The notes beneath the pieces were generated by a model, which saw nothing but the letters and a program-made list of their open reading frames with translations, was not told where the DNA came from and searched no databases. The translations under genes and the position numbers were made by a program. Below are positions 1-6,721 of a stretch of DNA of 36,693 nt, in pieces (within the stretch, counting starts at the first letter, position 1; each line of letters begins with the position of its first letter). Source of the stretch: Caldiserica bacterium UBA4822. Its GTDB lineage: Bacteria > Caldisericota > Caldisericia > Cryosericales > Cryosericaceae. The DNA lies in NCBI GenBank assembly GCA_002402295.1, contig DHFO01000031.1, forward strand, positions 1 through 36,693. Direction: 5' to 3'.

Positions 1-23
1 TTCAATTCCGCCTCTCGGCACCA
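1..23 (+). tRNA. 3' end of a tRNA (partial, cut by window start)
   Basis: The first 23 bases read as a T-loop (TTCAATT), the 3' side of a T-stem, a 7-base acceptor strand TCTCGGC, a discriminator A and an encoded CCA. A rho-independent terminator follows 18 bases later. The acceptor strand predicts a 5' end of GCCGAGA, which together with discriminator A would suit tRNA-Leu. The anticodon lies outside the window, so identity is not established. Confidence 0.8.
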
Positions 24-40
24 CGATTGGAGCAAATAAT

Positions 41-74
41 AAAGCACAGGGTAGTGGAATCCCTGTGCTTTTTT
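41..74. terminator. Bidirectional rho-independent terminator
   Basis: An 11-base stem, AAAGCACAGGG (41-51) with its complement at 61-71, closes a 9-base loop. It is followed by a T-run on the plus strand (to 74) and by TTTATTATTT on the minus strand. It can end the tRNA transcript on the plus strand and the scfA-scfB transcript on the minus strand. Confidence 0.85.
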
Positions 75-101
75 CCTAGAAAAGAGTGTTCCCCGCTTCG
101 T

Positions 102-1499
102 TCAGTCTGCCGGTTCTTCTGCACGTGGCTCTGCCACCTTGACGGCCAGGGCAGCCTCAATCCGCTCCTTCTGAATCAGGCACCCCACCTCATACGGTTT
201 CGTGAGTGTTCCGTTCATACTGTAATTGTTGGCAAGGCAACCACCGCTGCAGTAGAACCGTGCCCAGCAGGTGCTGCATGCCTCTTTGGCAAAAAGGAAA
301 TTGGCGTGCGCGAATTCCCGAATGAGTTCCGGCCGCTGGACTGCGGAAGTCTGAAGGACATTTCCAAGGCGATACTCCTGAACGCCGTCAAATTGATGAC
401 ATGGAAACAGGTCGCCATTGGGGGCTACCGCCATGTACTCAGCTCCCGCGCCACAACCATAAATACGCTTGCTCAAACAGGGACCAGCCTCGAGGTCCAA
501 CTTGAAGTGGAAGAATTCAAACCCGCGGTCCGACCGGAGTTCGTTCAGGAAGTAGGTGATCAGTTCCTCATACTGCGTCCTGATGGCAGGCAGGTCGCTC
601 GCCTTGAGGGCCAGACTGGAATCGGCGCCCAGAACTACGGGTTCCATCGAGATGTATCGGAACCCGAGTTCATGCAACTGGCGAACGCTCTTGGCAAACT
701 CGAGTGTGTTGCCGGCATACGTTCCGCGGACAAAGTAGCCGCCATCGGGCCTGGTCGCCGTAAAACGGCGGATACGGTCAAGAATTGCGGCGAAGGTGCC
801 ATGTCCATTACTGAACGTGCGGTTGGCATCGTTTGTCAGCTGCCCTCCGTCCAGGCTGAGCACAACAGAAACATCATAGGCCTCGAGCACTGGGAACATG
901 TCATCCCGCAGCAAGGACCCGTTCGTCGTAAGGGTAAAGCGCCAGGTCCTGGCGGGATACGCGGCTCGGGCATACGCCATGGTATCGACGACAACATCCC
1001 AGTTCATCAGAGGCTCACCGCCAAAGAAGTCGACTTCCAGGTTGCGGTGAGAGCCAGCCTGGCCCACGAGAAAGTCAATGGCTGACCTTGCAACCTCGCG
1101 AGACATCAGCGAAGTTTCGCCGTGGTAATCACCACCGTGTGCAAAGCAATACGCGCACGCAAAATTACACTCATGCGCGACGTTCAGGCACAGCGACTTC
1201 AGGGTCAGGACAGACGGGTCTTCCTCTGGCTGCGATGCCGGCGAAAACAGGCATCCCGCAGAGATGAGCTGCTCGAACTCAGACTCGATTTCCGATATTG
1301 CGGACCTGGACAGTCCTGTCTCGTGAGCAACGTCCGCCTCGCTCTGCCCTGGACGCGCGAGAACGCAGGAAAGGTACCTGTATGCCCGTTCATCGAGTGC
1401 AAATATGGACCCTGTCGGAACGTCAACCAGAACATAAAAACCGCCTCGCTCGAACAAATGAGTCGAGGCGGGAAGAATGCGGGAAAGGCCCACAGTCAC
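102..1499 (-). CDS. scfB: SCIFF peptide maturase, radical SAM/SPASM protein
   Basis: Predicted radical SAM enzyme (465 aa) that installs a Cys-to-Thr thioether cross-link in the SCIFF peptide encoded just upstream. The N-terminal ~60 residues resemble a PqqD-like peptide-recognition domain. The radical SAM motif CxxxCxxC is at C111, C115 and C118, and GGEP follows at 160-163. The SPASM region holds eight cysteines (C341, C349, C367, C408, C411, C417, C421, C440) with a CGAG...PCHQF context typical of SCIFF maturases. The open frame extends to 1592, but that part overlaps scfA in another frame. The likely start is the GTG at 1499, overlapping the scfA stop as GTGA; a second GTG at 1493 is possible. 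The known family forms Cys32-Thr37 cross-links in Clostridium CteA; activity here is inferred. Confidence 0.9.
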   Translation of the reverse strand: MTVGLSRILPASTHLFERGGFYVLVDVPTGSIFALDERAYRYLSCVLARPGQSEADVAHETGLSRSAISEIESEFEQLISAGCLFSPASQPEEDPSVLTLKSLCLNVAHECNFACAYCFAHGGDYHGETSLMSREVARSAIDFLVGQAGSHRNLEVDFFGGEPLMNWDVVVDTMAYARAAYPARTWRFTLTTNGSLLRDDMFPVLEAYDVSVVLSLDGGQLTNDANRTFSNGHGTFAAILDRIRRFTATRPDGGYFVRGTYAGNTLEFAKSVRQLHELGFRYISMEPVVLGADSSLALKASDLPAIRTQYEELITYFLNELRSDRGFEFFHFKLDLEAGPCLSKRIYGCGAGAEYMAVAPNGDLFPCHQFDGVQEYRLGNVLQTSAVQRPELIREFAHANFLFAKEACSTCWARFYCSGGCLANNYSMNGTLTKPYEVGCLIQKERIEAALAVKVAEPRAEEPAD

Positions 1500-1663
1500 C
1501 AGATGAACCGCTCGGGTTTCTTCCTCGTTTCGCAAACCTGATTGCCGACCGTGGATGAGGTCTTGCACGCAGACTTGCAAGGGGTCTGGCACTCACGGCA
1601 TGCCTTGGCCGCACGCTCACTGACATCGATGGTTTTCATTGCCACTGGCTGAATGTGCTTCAC
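1496..1663 (-). CDS. scfA: SCIFF ribosomal peptide precursor (five-cysteine variant)
   Basis: Small peptide of 55 aa starting at a GTG and beginning MKHI, as SCIFF ('six cysteines in forty-five residues') precursors do. A strong ribosome binding site, AAGGGAG, lies about 8 bases upstream. The core reads C22-R-E-C25-QTP-C29-KSA-C33-KTSSTVGNQ-V-C44. Canonical SCIFF has a sixth cysteine in KTSC; here that residue is Ser37. The residues equivalent to the CteA cross-link pair (Cys32 and Thr37 in CteA) are kept as C33 and T38. The peptide also has a basic/aromatic C-terminal tail ending RFIW. The maturase gene follows with a GTGA overlap, so the two are translationally coupled. The family is well described in Clostridia, but the biological role of the product is not known. 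Confidence 0.9.
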   Translation of the reverse strand: MKHIQPVAMKTIDVSERAAKACRECQTPCKSACKTSSTVGNQVCETRKKPERFIW

Positions 1664-1701
1664 AGTAGTACTCCCTTCTCAACTGGAAGATTCTAGTAGA
1701 T

Positions 1702-1730
1702 ACTATCGTTCGTAACAGCCTGTTAGTCAA
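1702..1730 (-). promoter_or_regulatory. Promoter for scfA-scfB
   Basis: On the minus strand TTGACT (1730-1725), a 17-base spacer and GATAGT (1707-1702) resemble a sigma-70-type promoter. The predicted transcript starts near 1695, giving a leader of about 30 bases before scfA. The -35 element lies just upstream of the RBS of the divergent phosphatase gene. The -10 match is moderate. Confidence 0.5.
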
Positions 1731-1741
1731 GAGGTGGTCTT

Positions 1742-2347
1742 ATGAAAATGGTGTACCTTGCGCGTCACGGTGAAACGACGTGGAACAGCGAGGGCAAGCT
1801 TCAGGGGATGCAGGACGCGCCACTTTCCGAGCGAGGAAGAACGCAAACCTCAGAAACTGTCAGGTACCTCTCTGTTATCCCGTTCCAGCTGATACTGACA
1901 AGCCCGCTTCAACGAACCCGTGCCATAGCAGACCCCGTCGCGACGCGCCTTGGTCTGTCACCCACTGTCCTGGCCGACCTGCAGGAAATCGACTTTGGCA
2001 AGTGGGAGGCGCACACCCGGTCCGAAATCAAGTCCGCCTATCCCGACTCAGTCCGTGCATGGGGCCTCAGGTCCATGACCGCCAGGCCCGAAGGAGGCGA
2101 ATCCCTGGCAGAAGTCGTCACACGGGCCAGACGCGTGCGGTCTCTTCTCGAATCAACGCCCGCAACACCTGTGCTGGTCGTAAGTCATGGAGCCTTCAGC
2201 AGCGTACTGATCCCGGTCCTCCTGGACCTGGCGCCATCAGGTGGCGAGGAGCTCAACCTGCCCAACGGTTCTGTCTCGATCTTCACACTTGACATCACAG
2301 GATGGAGAACCAACGCCATTGCGTGCACCGACCACCTTACACGTTGA
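1742..2347 (+). CDS. Histidine phosphatase family protein (phosphoglycerate mutase-like)
   Basis: A 201-aa protein of the histidine phosphatase superfamily. The N-terminus carries the RHGET signature (R8, H9, G10), where H9 would be the phospho-accepting histidine. A second histidine sits in the VVSHGAF segment near residue 150. The length suits the cofactor-dependent PGM/alpha-ribazole phosphatase (CobC-like) branch, but the substrate cannot be read from sequence. A GAGGTGG ribosome binding site precedes the ATG. It is divergent from scfA and stands alone on the plus strand; no cobalamin gene is visible nearby to support a CobC role. Confidence 0.85.
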   Translation: MKMVYLARHGETTWNSEGKLQGMQDAPLSERGRTQTSETVRYLSVIPFQLILTSPLQRTRAIADPVATRLGLSPTVLADLQEIDFGKWEAHTRSEIKSAYPDSVRAWGLRSMTARPEGGESLAEVVTRARRVRSLLESTPATPVLVVSHGAFSSVLIPVLLDLAPSGGEELNLPNGSVSIFTLDITGWRTNAIACTDHLTR

Positions 2348-2475
2348 ACGACTGCCTGGCACTCGGACCGCTGGCCAGCTCGAGGCCCGTCTGAAACGCT
2401 TGCAGATTGCGTTCCAGTGTTTTCTCGGGAACCGTTCGCCTGATCGCGGCTTTCTACTAACGCCCGGTACTTCAT
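2337..2475 (-). pseudogene. Possible remnant of a 2-oxoacid:ferredoxin oxidoreductase gamma-type gene
   Basis: From 2453 to 2337 one minus frame encodes 38 residues that read like a real protein C-terminus (AIRRTVPEKTLERNLQAF, then a short tail and TAA). This resembles the end of PorG/KorC-like 2-oxoacid:acceptor oxidoreductase gamma subunits. Two in-frame stops lie directly upstream. A neighbouring frame carries an ATG at 2475 with a good AGGAGGG site, so a frameshifted or truncated gene is likely. It ends tail-to-tail with the phosphatase, overlapping it by 11 bases. The family assignment rests on memory of the C-terminal pattern and is weak. Confidence 0.35.
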
Positions 2476-2523
2476 AATACCCTCCTGTACCATCGGTCCC
2501 GCTTCTACAGCATGCGGAGCCAT

Positions 2524-2562
2524 GAAGGGCTGTCAATTGTGCCGTGCAGTTGGCAGCCCTTC
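2524..2562. repeat. Long inverted repeat abutting the rubredoxin promoter
   Basis: About 16 paired bases (GAAGGGCTGTCAATTG with CAGTTGGCAGCCCTTC, two G-U pairs if RNA) enclose a 7-base loop. No T-run follows on either strand, so it is not a standard terminator. It ends two bases before the -35 box of the rubredoxin promoter. It may be an operator, a factor-dependent terminator or part of the decayed gene region. Confidence 0.6.
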
Positions 2563-2564
2563 GA

Positions 2565-2592
2565 TTGCATGGAGGCACTTTTCCGATACACT
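2565..2592 (+). promoter_or_regulatory. Promoter for the rubredoxin operon
   Basis: TTGCAT (2565-2570), a 16-base spacer and TACACT (2587-2592). Transcription would start near 2599, leaving a leader of about 50 bases. The same -35 and spacer occur at the methyltransferase promoter near 15700, which supports the call. Confidence 0.55.
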
Positions 2593-2648
2593 GGGCACGT
2601 CGAGGGCTCTTGTCCCCCGATCCAAGCTTAGCCTAAGGAGGCACTGCA

Positions 2649-2807
2649 ATGGAGAAATGGATCTGCACAGTTTGTGGATATGTGTACGACCCTGCTGTTG
2701 GAGACAGCACGCAAGGGGTGAACCCTGGCACAAGGTTCGAGGACCTTCCAGGGAACTGGGTCTGCCCTGACTGCGGAGCTGCCAAGGACCTGTTCGAGAA
2801 AGCCTAG
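2649..2807 (+). CDS. Rubredoxin
   Basis: A 52-aa rubredoxin, a small one-electron carrier with a single iron bound by four cysteines. Both knuckles are present: C6-x2-C9-G and C39-P-x-C42-G. The conserved aromatic and acidic core (GYVYDP, GTRFEDLP, WVCP) is intact. A strong TAAGGAGG site lies seven bases before the ATG. The next gene, 10 bases downstream, is a pyridine nucleotide-dependent flavoprotein of the rubredoxin reductase type. The pair could pass electrons from NAD(P)H to rubredoxin for oxygen or peroxide reduction in an anaerobe. The terminal acceptor is not in this window. Confidence 0.97.
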   Translation: MEKWICTVCGYVYDPAVGDSTQGVNPGTRFEDLPGNWVCPDCGAAKDLFEKA

Positions 2808-2817
2808 GATCCATCTC

Positions 2818-4023
2818 GTGAGACATGTCATCGTGGGCGGTTGGACGACGGGAACGAACGCTGCCCAGCAGGTGCGGAAGCTGGACTCTTCTGCAGAAAT
2901 CGTGATAGTGGACGCCGAACCTGTGCCATACTATGGTCGGCCGGATCTCATCGACTACATCGCGGGCCGTAAGTCGAGGGATCAGCTGTTCATGCACAAT
3001 GCAGCATGGTATCCAGAAAACGCCCTGACATTGATGAGCGGCCGGAGCCTAGTGGGGATCGAACCTACCGAACACCGGATTACACTCGATGATGGGGCGA
3101 TTCTGTCGTATGACCGCTTGCTTCTCGCAAACGGAGCGTCCCCCTTTGTGCCTCCCGTTCCAGGAAGGGAACTCGATGGCGTACTGACCCTCCGGACTCT
3201 CGAGGACGCTGACACGATTCTGTCAAGAATTCGCCCCGGAGAGACGGCGGTAGTCGTCGGCGGCGGTGTGCTCGGACTCGAGGTCGCCAGAGCCATCACA
3301 GAGCGAGGCATGAACGCCACGGTCGTGGAGTTTGCGCCGCGACTCCTGCCGAACCAGCTCGATGAATACGGTGCCGGGCTGTTGGTTGAACACCTCAGGA
3401 ATCTGAACATTACCCCGATTGCCGCGGCAGAGTCTGAGAGGGTCCTCCAAGGCAACAGAGGAGCAGCTGGTGTGGTGCTGAAAGATGGCCGCGTCCTTCC
3501 GGGTTCGTTCGTGTTGTTTTCGATCGGCGTTCGACCCAACATTGTCGTGGCTCAACAGTCAGGCATCGACACAGGCCGGGGTGTGAAGGTCAATGATTTC
3601 ATGCAGACGTCTGCTGCAGACGTGTATGCTGCAGGAGACGTCGCAGAGCACAGGGGAAGAGTGTATGGAGTCATCCCGCCATGTCTGGAACAGGCACGCA
3701 TCGCGGCCCGGAACATGGTCTCGCCCGGTTCGGTCACCTATGAAGGAAGCATCATGTCCAGCTCACTCAAGACGTGCGGAGTTGACGTCCTGAGTATGGG
3801 ACTCGTGAATCCATCTCCCGAGCAGAGTGTAGAGATAATCACCGCCAAGGCGGCAACGACGTACCGCAAGATTGTGCTCGATCAGGGAACAATCGTAGGC
3901 GCAATCCTCTACGGGACCACCGTTGGCGCACAGCCGCTGCAGCGAGCAATGCGCGCCCACGCCAACCTCAATCAGTTCAGGGAGCGCCTCCAGGACCCCG
4001 ACTGGGACCTCTCTGGGATCTAG
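2818..4023 (+). CDS. FAD-dependent NAD(P)H:rubredoxin oxidoreductase-like protein
   Basis: A 401-aa pyridine nucleotide-disulfide oxidoreductase-type flavoprotein without a redox-active disulfide motif. Its order is an N-terminal FAD site (VIVGGWTTG, a variant of GxGxxG), an NAD(P)H-binding fold at about residues 140-175 (VVVGGGVLGLEVA), a second FAD contact (VYAAGDVAE, about 262-270), and a C-terminal domain. The family includes NADH-rubredoxin reductase, the NirB N-terminus and CoA-disulfide reductase-like proteins. The rubredoxin gene 10 bases upstream favours the rubredoxin reductase role. The start is a GTG at 2818 with only a weak GGAT ribosome binding site, so coupling to rubredoxin translation is likely. 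Confidence 0.85.
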   Translation: MRHVIVGGWTTGTNAAQQVRKLDSSAEIVIVDAEPVPYYGRPDLIDYIAGRKSRDQLFMHNAAWYPENALTLMSGRSLVGIEPTEHRITLDDGAILSYDRLLLANGASPFVPPVPGRELDGVLTLRTLEDADTILSRIRPGETAVVVGGGVLGLEVARAITERGMNATVVEFAPRLLPNQLDEYGAGLLVEHLRNLNITPIAAAESERVLQGNRGAAGVVLKDGRVLPGSFVLFSIGVRPNIVVAQQSGIDTGRGVKVNDFMQTSAADVYAAGDVAEHRGRVYGVIPPCLEQARIAARNMVSPGSVTYEGSIMSSSLKTCGVDVLSMGLVNPSPEQSVEIITAKAATTYRKIVLDQGTIVGAILYGTTVGAQPLQRAMRAHANLNQFRERLQDPDWDLSGI

Positions 4024-4051
4024 GCGCCCAGCGAGGCTCCGATTTCGCACC

Positions 4052-4081
4052 AGGGCGTCCGACGACACGGCCGGACGCCCT
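4052..4081. terminator. Hairpin between convergent genes
   Basis: A 10-base inverted repeat (AGGGCGTCCG at 4052-4061, complement at 4072-4081) sits between the stop of the flavoprotein (plus) and the stop of the PLD protein (minus), and touches the latter stop codon. No strong T-run follows on either side. Its position suggests it separates the two convergent transcripts. Confidence 0.5.
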
Positions 4082-5090
4082 ACCTTGTTCCTGCGCTCCA
4101 GTCACATTCAAACGTCCTCAGCAGTGTTGGGACAACCTCTGGGCTTGATGTCAATATCCCCACCTCCCGATTGTCGTCCAGCGACCCCGTACTGAGGTTT
4201 GCAGACCCTACGTATGCGACTCGCTCATCAACTACAAGGTACTTGGCATGCAGATATGGAGTTTTGAGGTATCGTACCTCCACGCGCGTCCCGGACATCC
4301 AGGACCGCAGAACCCCGTTGGCAGCAATCTCATCAGGAGATGCAACCAGTACCCGAACCTTCACACCTTGTCGGGCCAGGCTCTTGAGCACCTGCGCCAC
4401 TTGCCCATCATCAAACACCTCGCTCACCACATCGATGGTCCGCTGCGCGCTCCCAAGAAAACTCACCAGTGCCTGCCGACCGTTGAGCGGTCCGAGGACA
4501 AGAGCACCTGGTGGACAGGGGCCCCTGCGACGGTCTGCCCAGAAAACACGGACGAGGTTGTCAATTACCAGTTGGTCCCGCGTCCGCACCAGAATCTCCC
4601 GGTTTTTGTCAAACGCGCTCTTGGTCAGGTTTGCAGTCATGAGCCAGGCTATCTGTCCGTCCACCACAACGAACTTGGCATGAGTAAAGGCATACGATCT
4701 GTTGCCCCACGCGGCGTCCACTCCAACGCTCCGCAGTCGGTTGCGCACCGAGTTATTCATCGAGAATCCTCCGAACGGGTTCTCCTCCATGATAACGCGT
4801 ACATCGCAGCCATGGCGCCTGGCCGTTTGCAGTGCTTCCACCACGGTGGGGTCGGAAATCAGGTAGCACTCGACCAGCACAGACGTGTGCGCGCCCGAAA
4901 TGTCATCCGCCAGTTTGGTTCGGACCTCACTTCCGGGAGTAGTAAGACATTGGGTACCCTCTGCGAGGTTGATGTCTTGAGGTTGAATGCCGCGCGAGGT
5001 GGTTCTCCAGCCAAGCCAGCCCATGACCAGGGCAATGGCAAGCAGGAGCACAATTGCTACGCCAAACCAGATGTTCTCTTTTCGAGTCAT
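4080..5090 (-). CDS. Membrane-anchored phospholipase D family protein
   Basis: A 336-aa protein with one N-terminal membrane segment (about residues 8-27) and two PLD/HKD active-site motifs, H137-K139-D144 and H281-K283-D288. Each is followed by the usual ANL(T/S) stretch. Two motifs in one chain are typical of cardiolipin synthase-like and PLD nuclease-like enzymes, which use a phosphohistidine intermediate. The predicted catalytic part is anchored at the membrane. Length is shorter than classical cardiolipin synthases with two membrane helices, so a phosphodiesterase or nuclease role is also possible. The gene is divergent from ndk. The -10 box lies so near the ATG that the mRNA is probably leaderless. 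Confidence 0.85.
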   Translation of the reverse strand: MTRKENIWFGVAIVLLLAIALVMGWLGWRTTSRGIQPQDINLAEGTQCLTTPGSEVRTKLADDISGAHTSVLVECYLISDPTVVEALQTARRHGCDVRVIMEENPFGGFSMNNSVRNRLRSVGVDAAWGNRSYAFTHAKFVVVDGQIAWLMTANLTKSAFDKNREILVRTRDQLVIDNLVRVFWADRRRGPCPPGALVLGPLNGRQALVSFLGSAQRTIDVVSEVFDDGQVAQVLKSLARQGVKVRVLVASPDEIAANGVLRSWMSGTRVEVRYLKTPYLHAKYLVVDERVAYVGSANLSTGSLDDNREVGILTSSPEVVPTLLRTFECDWSAGTR

Positions 5091-5096
5091 TGGTAG

Positions 5097-5125
5097 ATGA
5101 TAGCAGACCTGCCCTCTCGCAGCAA
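5097..5125 (-). promoter_or_regulatory. Promoter for the PLD-family gene, predicted leaderless
   Basis: On the minus strand TTGCTG (5125-5120), a 17-base spacer and TATCAT (5102-5097). The seventh base downstream of the -10 box is the A of the ATG at 5090. There is no room for a Shine-Dalgarno site, so a leaderless transcript is predicted. Confidence 0.6.
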
Positions 5126-5132
5126 GCGCACG

Positions 5133-5160
5133 TTGCGCGGCTGGATGAAACGACTACAAT
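5133..5160 (+). promoter_or_regulatory. Promoter for ndk
   Basis: TTGCGC (5133-5138), a 16-base spacer and TACAAT (5155-5160). It is back to back with the PLD promoter; the two -35 boxes are only 7 bases apart. Start of transcription would be near 5167, giving a leader of about 27 bases. Confidence 0.65.
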
Positions 5161-5193
5161 TGGACCAAAGCCTGTACTACCTGGAGGATGCGC

Positions 5194-5610
5194 GTGACGG
5201 AGGAATCAACACTGCTCATGATCAAGCCGGATGGTGTACGGCGTGGCCTCGTGGGTCGTATCATTGCGCGTGTCGAAGACAAGGGCCTGCGTATTGCAAG
5301 GATTCGATGGTTCCAGATGGATGACAGGCTTGCACTGGACTTCTATGCAGAGCACCGCACAAAGGCCTACTTTCCCAAACTGTGCAAGTTCATGACCTCT
5401 GGACCGGTTGTCGCTCTGGAAGTTCAGGCTCCAGGGGCCATTCTCGTCGTGCGTGCCATGATCGGCGCTACCGCGCCAGAAGACCGTGTGCCGGGAACCA
5501 TCCGAGGTGACTTCGCGACGGACGTGACTGAGAACATCGTCCATGCCTCGTCGTCCTCGTCTGACGCTGAACGGGAACTCCGGCTTGTCTTTGGAGAAGG
5601 CGAGTGTTGA
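5194..5610 (+). CDS. ndk: Nucleoside diphosphate kinase
   Basis: A 138-aa enzyme that transfers the gamma phosphate between nucleoside triphosphates and diphosphates through a phosphohistidine. The N-terminal LLMIKPDGV motif and the NIVHAS segment with H117 are present, and length is normal. The usual active-site stretch HGSDS is changed here to HASSSSSD, while the histidine is kept. The GTG at 5194 is preferred over the in-frame ATG at 5188: the GGAGG site is immediately before the ATG but six bases before the GTG. The MarR-type regulator follows 46 bases later on the same strand. Confidence 0.93.
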   Translation: MTEESTLLMIKPDGVRRGLVGRIIARVEDKGLRIARIRWFQMDDRLALDFYAEHRTKAYFPKLCKFMTSGPVVALEVQAPGAILVVRAMIGATAPEDRVPGTIRGDFATDVTENIVHASSSSSDAERELRLVFGEGEC

Positions 5611-5656
5611 CATGAAGGGCGGCGTGCGCCTGTGGGACTTGAGGGAGGGCCAACCA

Positions 5657-6094
5657 ATGGATGAAGAGACTGCAGCACAGCTGGAATCGTTGCTTCGCAA
5701 CATCTCATACTGGATCAAGAAAAAGGGGCGCGATGCTCTGGCAAGCGTGCGTATTACCCTGCCGCAGTTTCAAGTGCTTCAGCTTGTTTACTTCGGGGAA
5801 GCTGTGAATGTCCGCGATCTCACACGGTCGACTGGACTCGCTGCTTCCACGGTGTCAGAGATGGTGGATCGTCTCGTAGAACTGGGATATGTCACGAAAA
5901 GGCAGAATGAGGTCGACAGACGACAGATCGTGTTGACGTGTACGAAGCAGGGCGCATCGATTATCCGGAAGGTCATCCGAAAACGAATCAAGACAGTCAG
6001 TGCCATCGTCCAGGAGATGAACCCCGGCTCAGCGGAGCGCCTCGTGCAGATGCTGAGTGAGTTTGTGGGGCTCTCCCGCTCGATTTCTGACTGA
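5657..6094 (+). CDS. MarR-family transcriptional regulator
   Basis: A 145-aa winged-helix protein. Helices with VRDLTRSTGLAASTVSEMVDRLVELGYV form the HTH and recognition helix, followed by a wing with the conserved DRRQI segment that is diagnostic of MarR. These proteins act as dimers that repress nearby genes until a ligand or oxidant releases them. The chosen ATG has a GAGGGAGG site eight bases upstream; an upstream ATG at 5612 is less well placed. It is downstream of ndk and may be cotranscribed. Ligand and targets cannot be read from sequence. Confidence 0.85.
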   Translation: MDEETAAQLESLLRNISYWIKKKGRDALASVRITLPQFQVLQLVYFGEAVNVRDLTRSTGLAASTVSEMVDRLVELGYVTKRQNEVDRRQIVLTCTKQGASIIRKVIRKRIKTVSAIVQEMNPGSAERLVQMLSEFVGLSRSISD

Positions 6095-6097
6095 TCC

Positions 6098-6721
6098 TCA
6101 GCTAGACGCTCGTCGCGGCTGGACAGCCGCAGACGTTGTTACTTCGCGCGAAAGCGCCACGAGACGGTGGATATCCTGCTGGATCACTGCGACATACTGT
6201 GGATTCCTTAGTGCAGCGGCCGGGTGATAGGTGGGCAGGAATCGCTGTTCATCCTTGAGCAGCACACTGCCACGCACCTGCCCTATGGAGTAGCGCTCGC
6301 CGAAGAAGAAGCGCAGAGCAGTGTTGCCAAGCAGACAGACGACAGCAGGTTCAATGACGGCCAGCTGGGCATACAGATAGAGCGAGCACTCCGATATTTC
6401 AGCAGGCGTAGGAACCCGGTTGTTCGGAGGTCTGCATTTGACAATGTTGCAGATGTAGCAGTCACTCCGCCGGATTCCTTCTGCTGCCAGCATCCTGTCT
6501 AACAGTCTGCCCGCTTGTCCGACGAACGGCAACCCTGACAAATCCTCCTCTCGTCCGGGACCCTCGCCCACAAAACATACGCGTGCATCGGGCGAGCCAA
6601 CACCCGGCACCGCTTTCGTCCGACTTTGCCCAAGATCACACTTCGTGCAGGACTGGACTTCTTGGGCGATTGCTGTCAGGAATGCTGACCTGGAGTCACT
6701 CGCCGGACGATCCGAAGCCAT
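6098..6721 (-). CDS. Family 4 uracil-DNA glycosylase (Fe-S)
   Basis: A 207-aa uracil-DNA glycosylase that removes uracil from DNA. Four cysteines, C25, C28, C96 and C112, match the iron-sulfur spacing of family 4 enzymes. The active-site motif GEGPGREED, the PFVGQAG segment and the later HPAA motif are present. The start is the ATG at 6721, preceded by AGAGGT. The start region overlaps the 3' end of dut by 26 bases, so the two uracil-exclusion enzymes are coupled. The gene ends three bases from the convergent MarR gene. Confidence 0.93.
   Translation of the reverse strand: MASDRPASDSRSAFLTAIAQEVQSCTKCDLGQSRTKAVPGVGSPDARVCFVGEGPGREEDLSGLPFVGQAGRLLDRMLAAEGIRRSDCYICNIVKCRPPNNRVPTPAEISECSLYLYAQLAVIEPAVVCLLGNTALRFFFGERYSIGQVRGSVLLKDEQRFLPTYHPAAALRNPQYVAVIQQDIHRLVALSREVTTSAAVQPRRASS

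Noticed and set aside
27..1085. Long plus-strand open frame of 352 codons
   Set aside because: It is antisense to the well-supported SCIFF maturase, has no family signature and no ribosome site, and crosses the terminator region.
2185..2475. Minus-strand frame with a good ribosome site at its ATG (2475)
   Set aside because: Past the first codons it runs antisense into the phosphatase with no family signal; I treat the area as a frameshifted remnant instead.
4248..5096. Plus-strand open frame of 282 codons
   Set aside because: It lies antisense to the PLD protein whose two HKD motifs are clear; its composition is that of a shadow frame.
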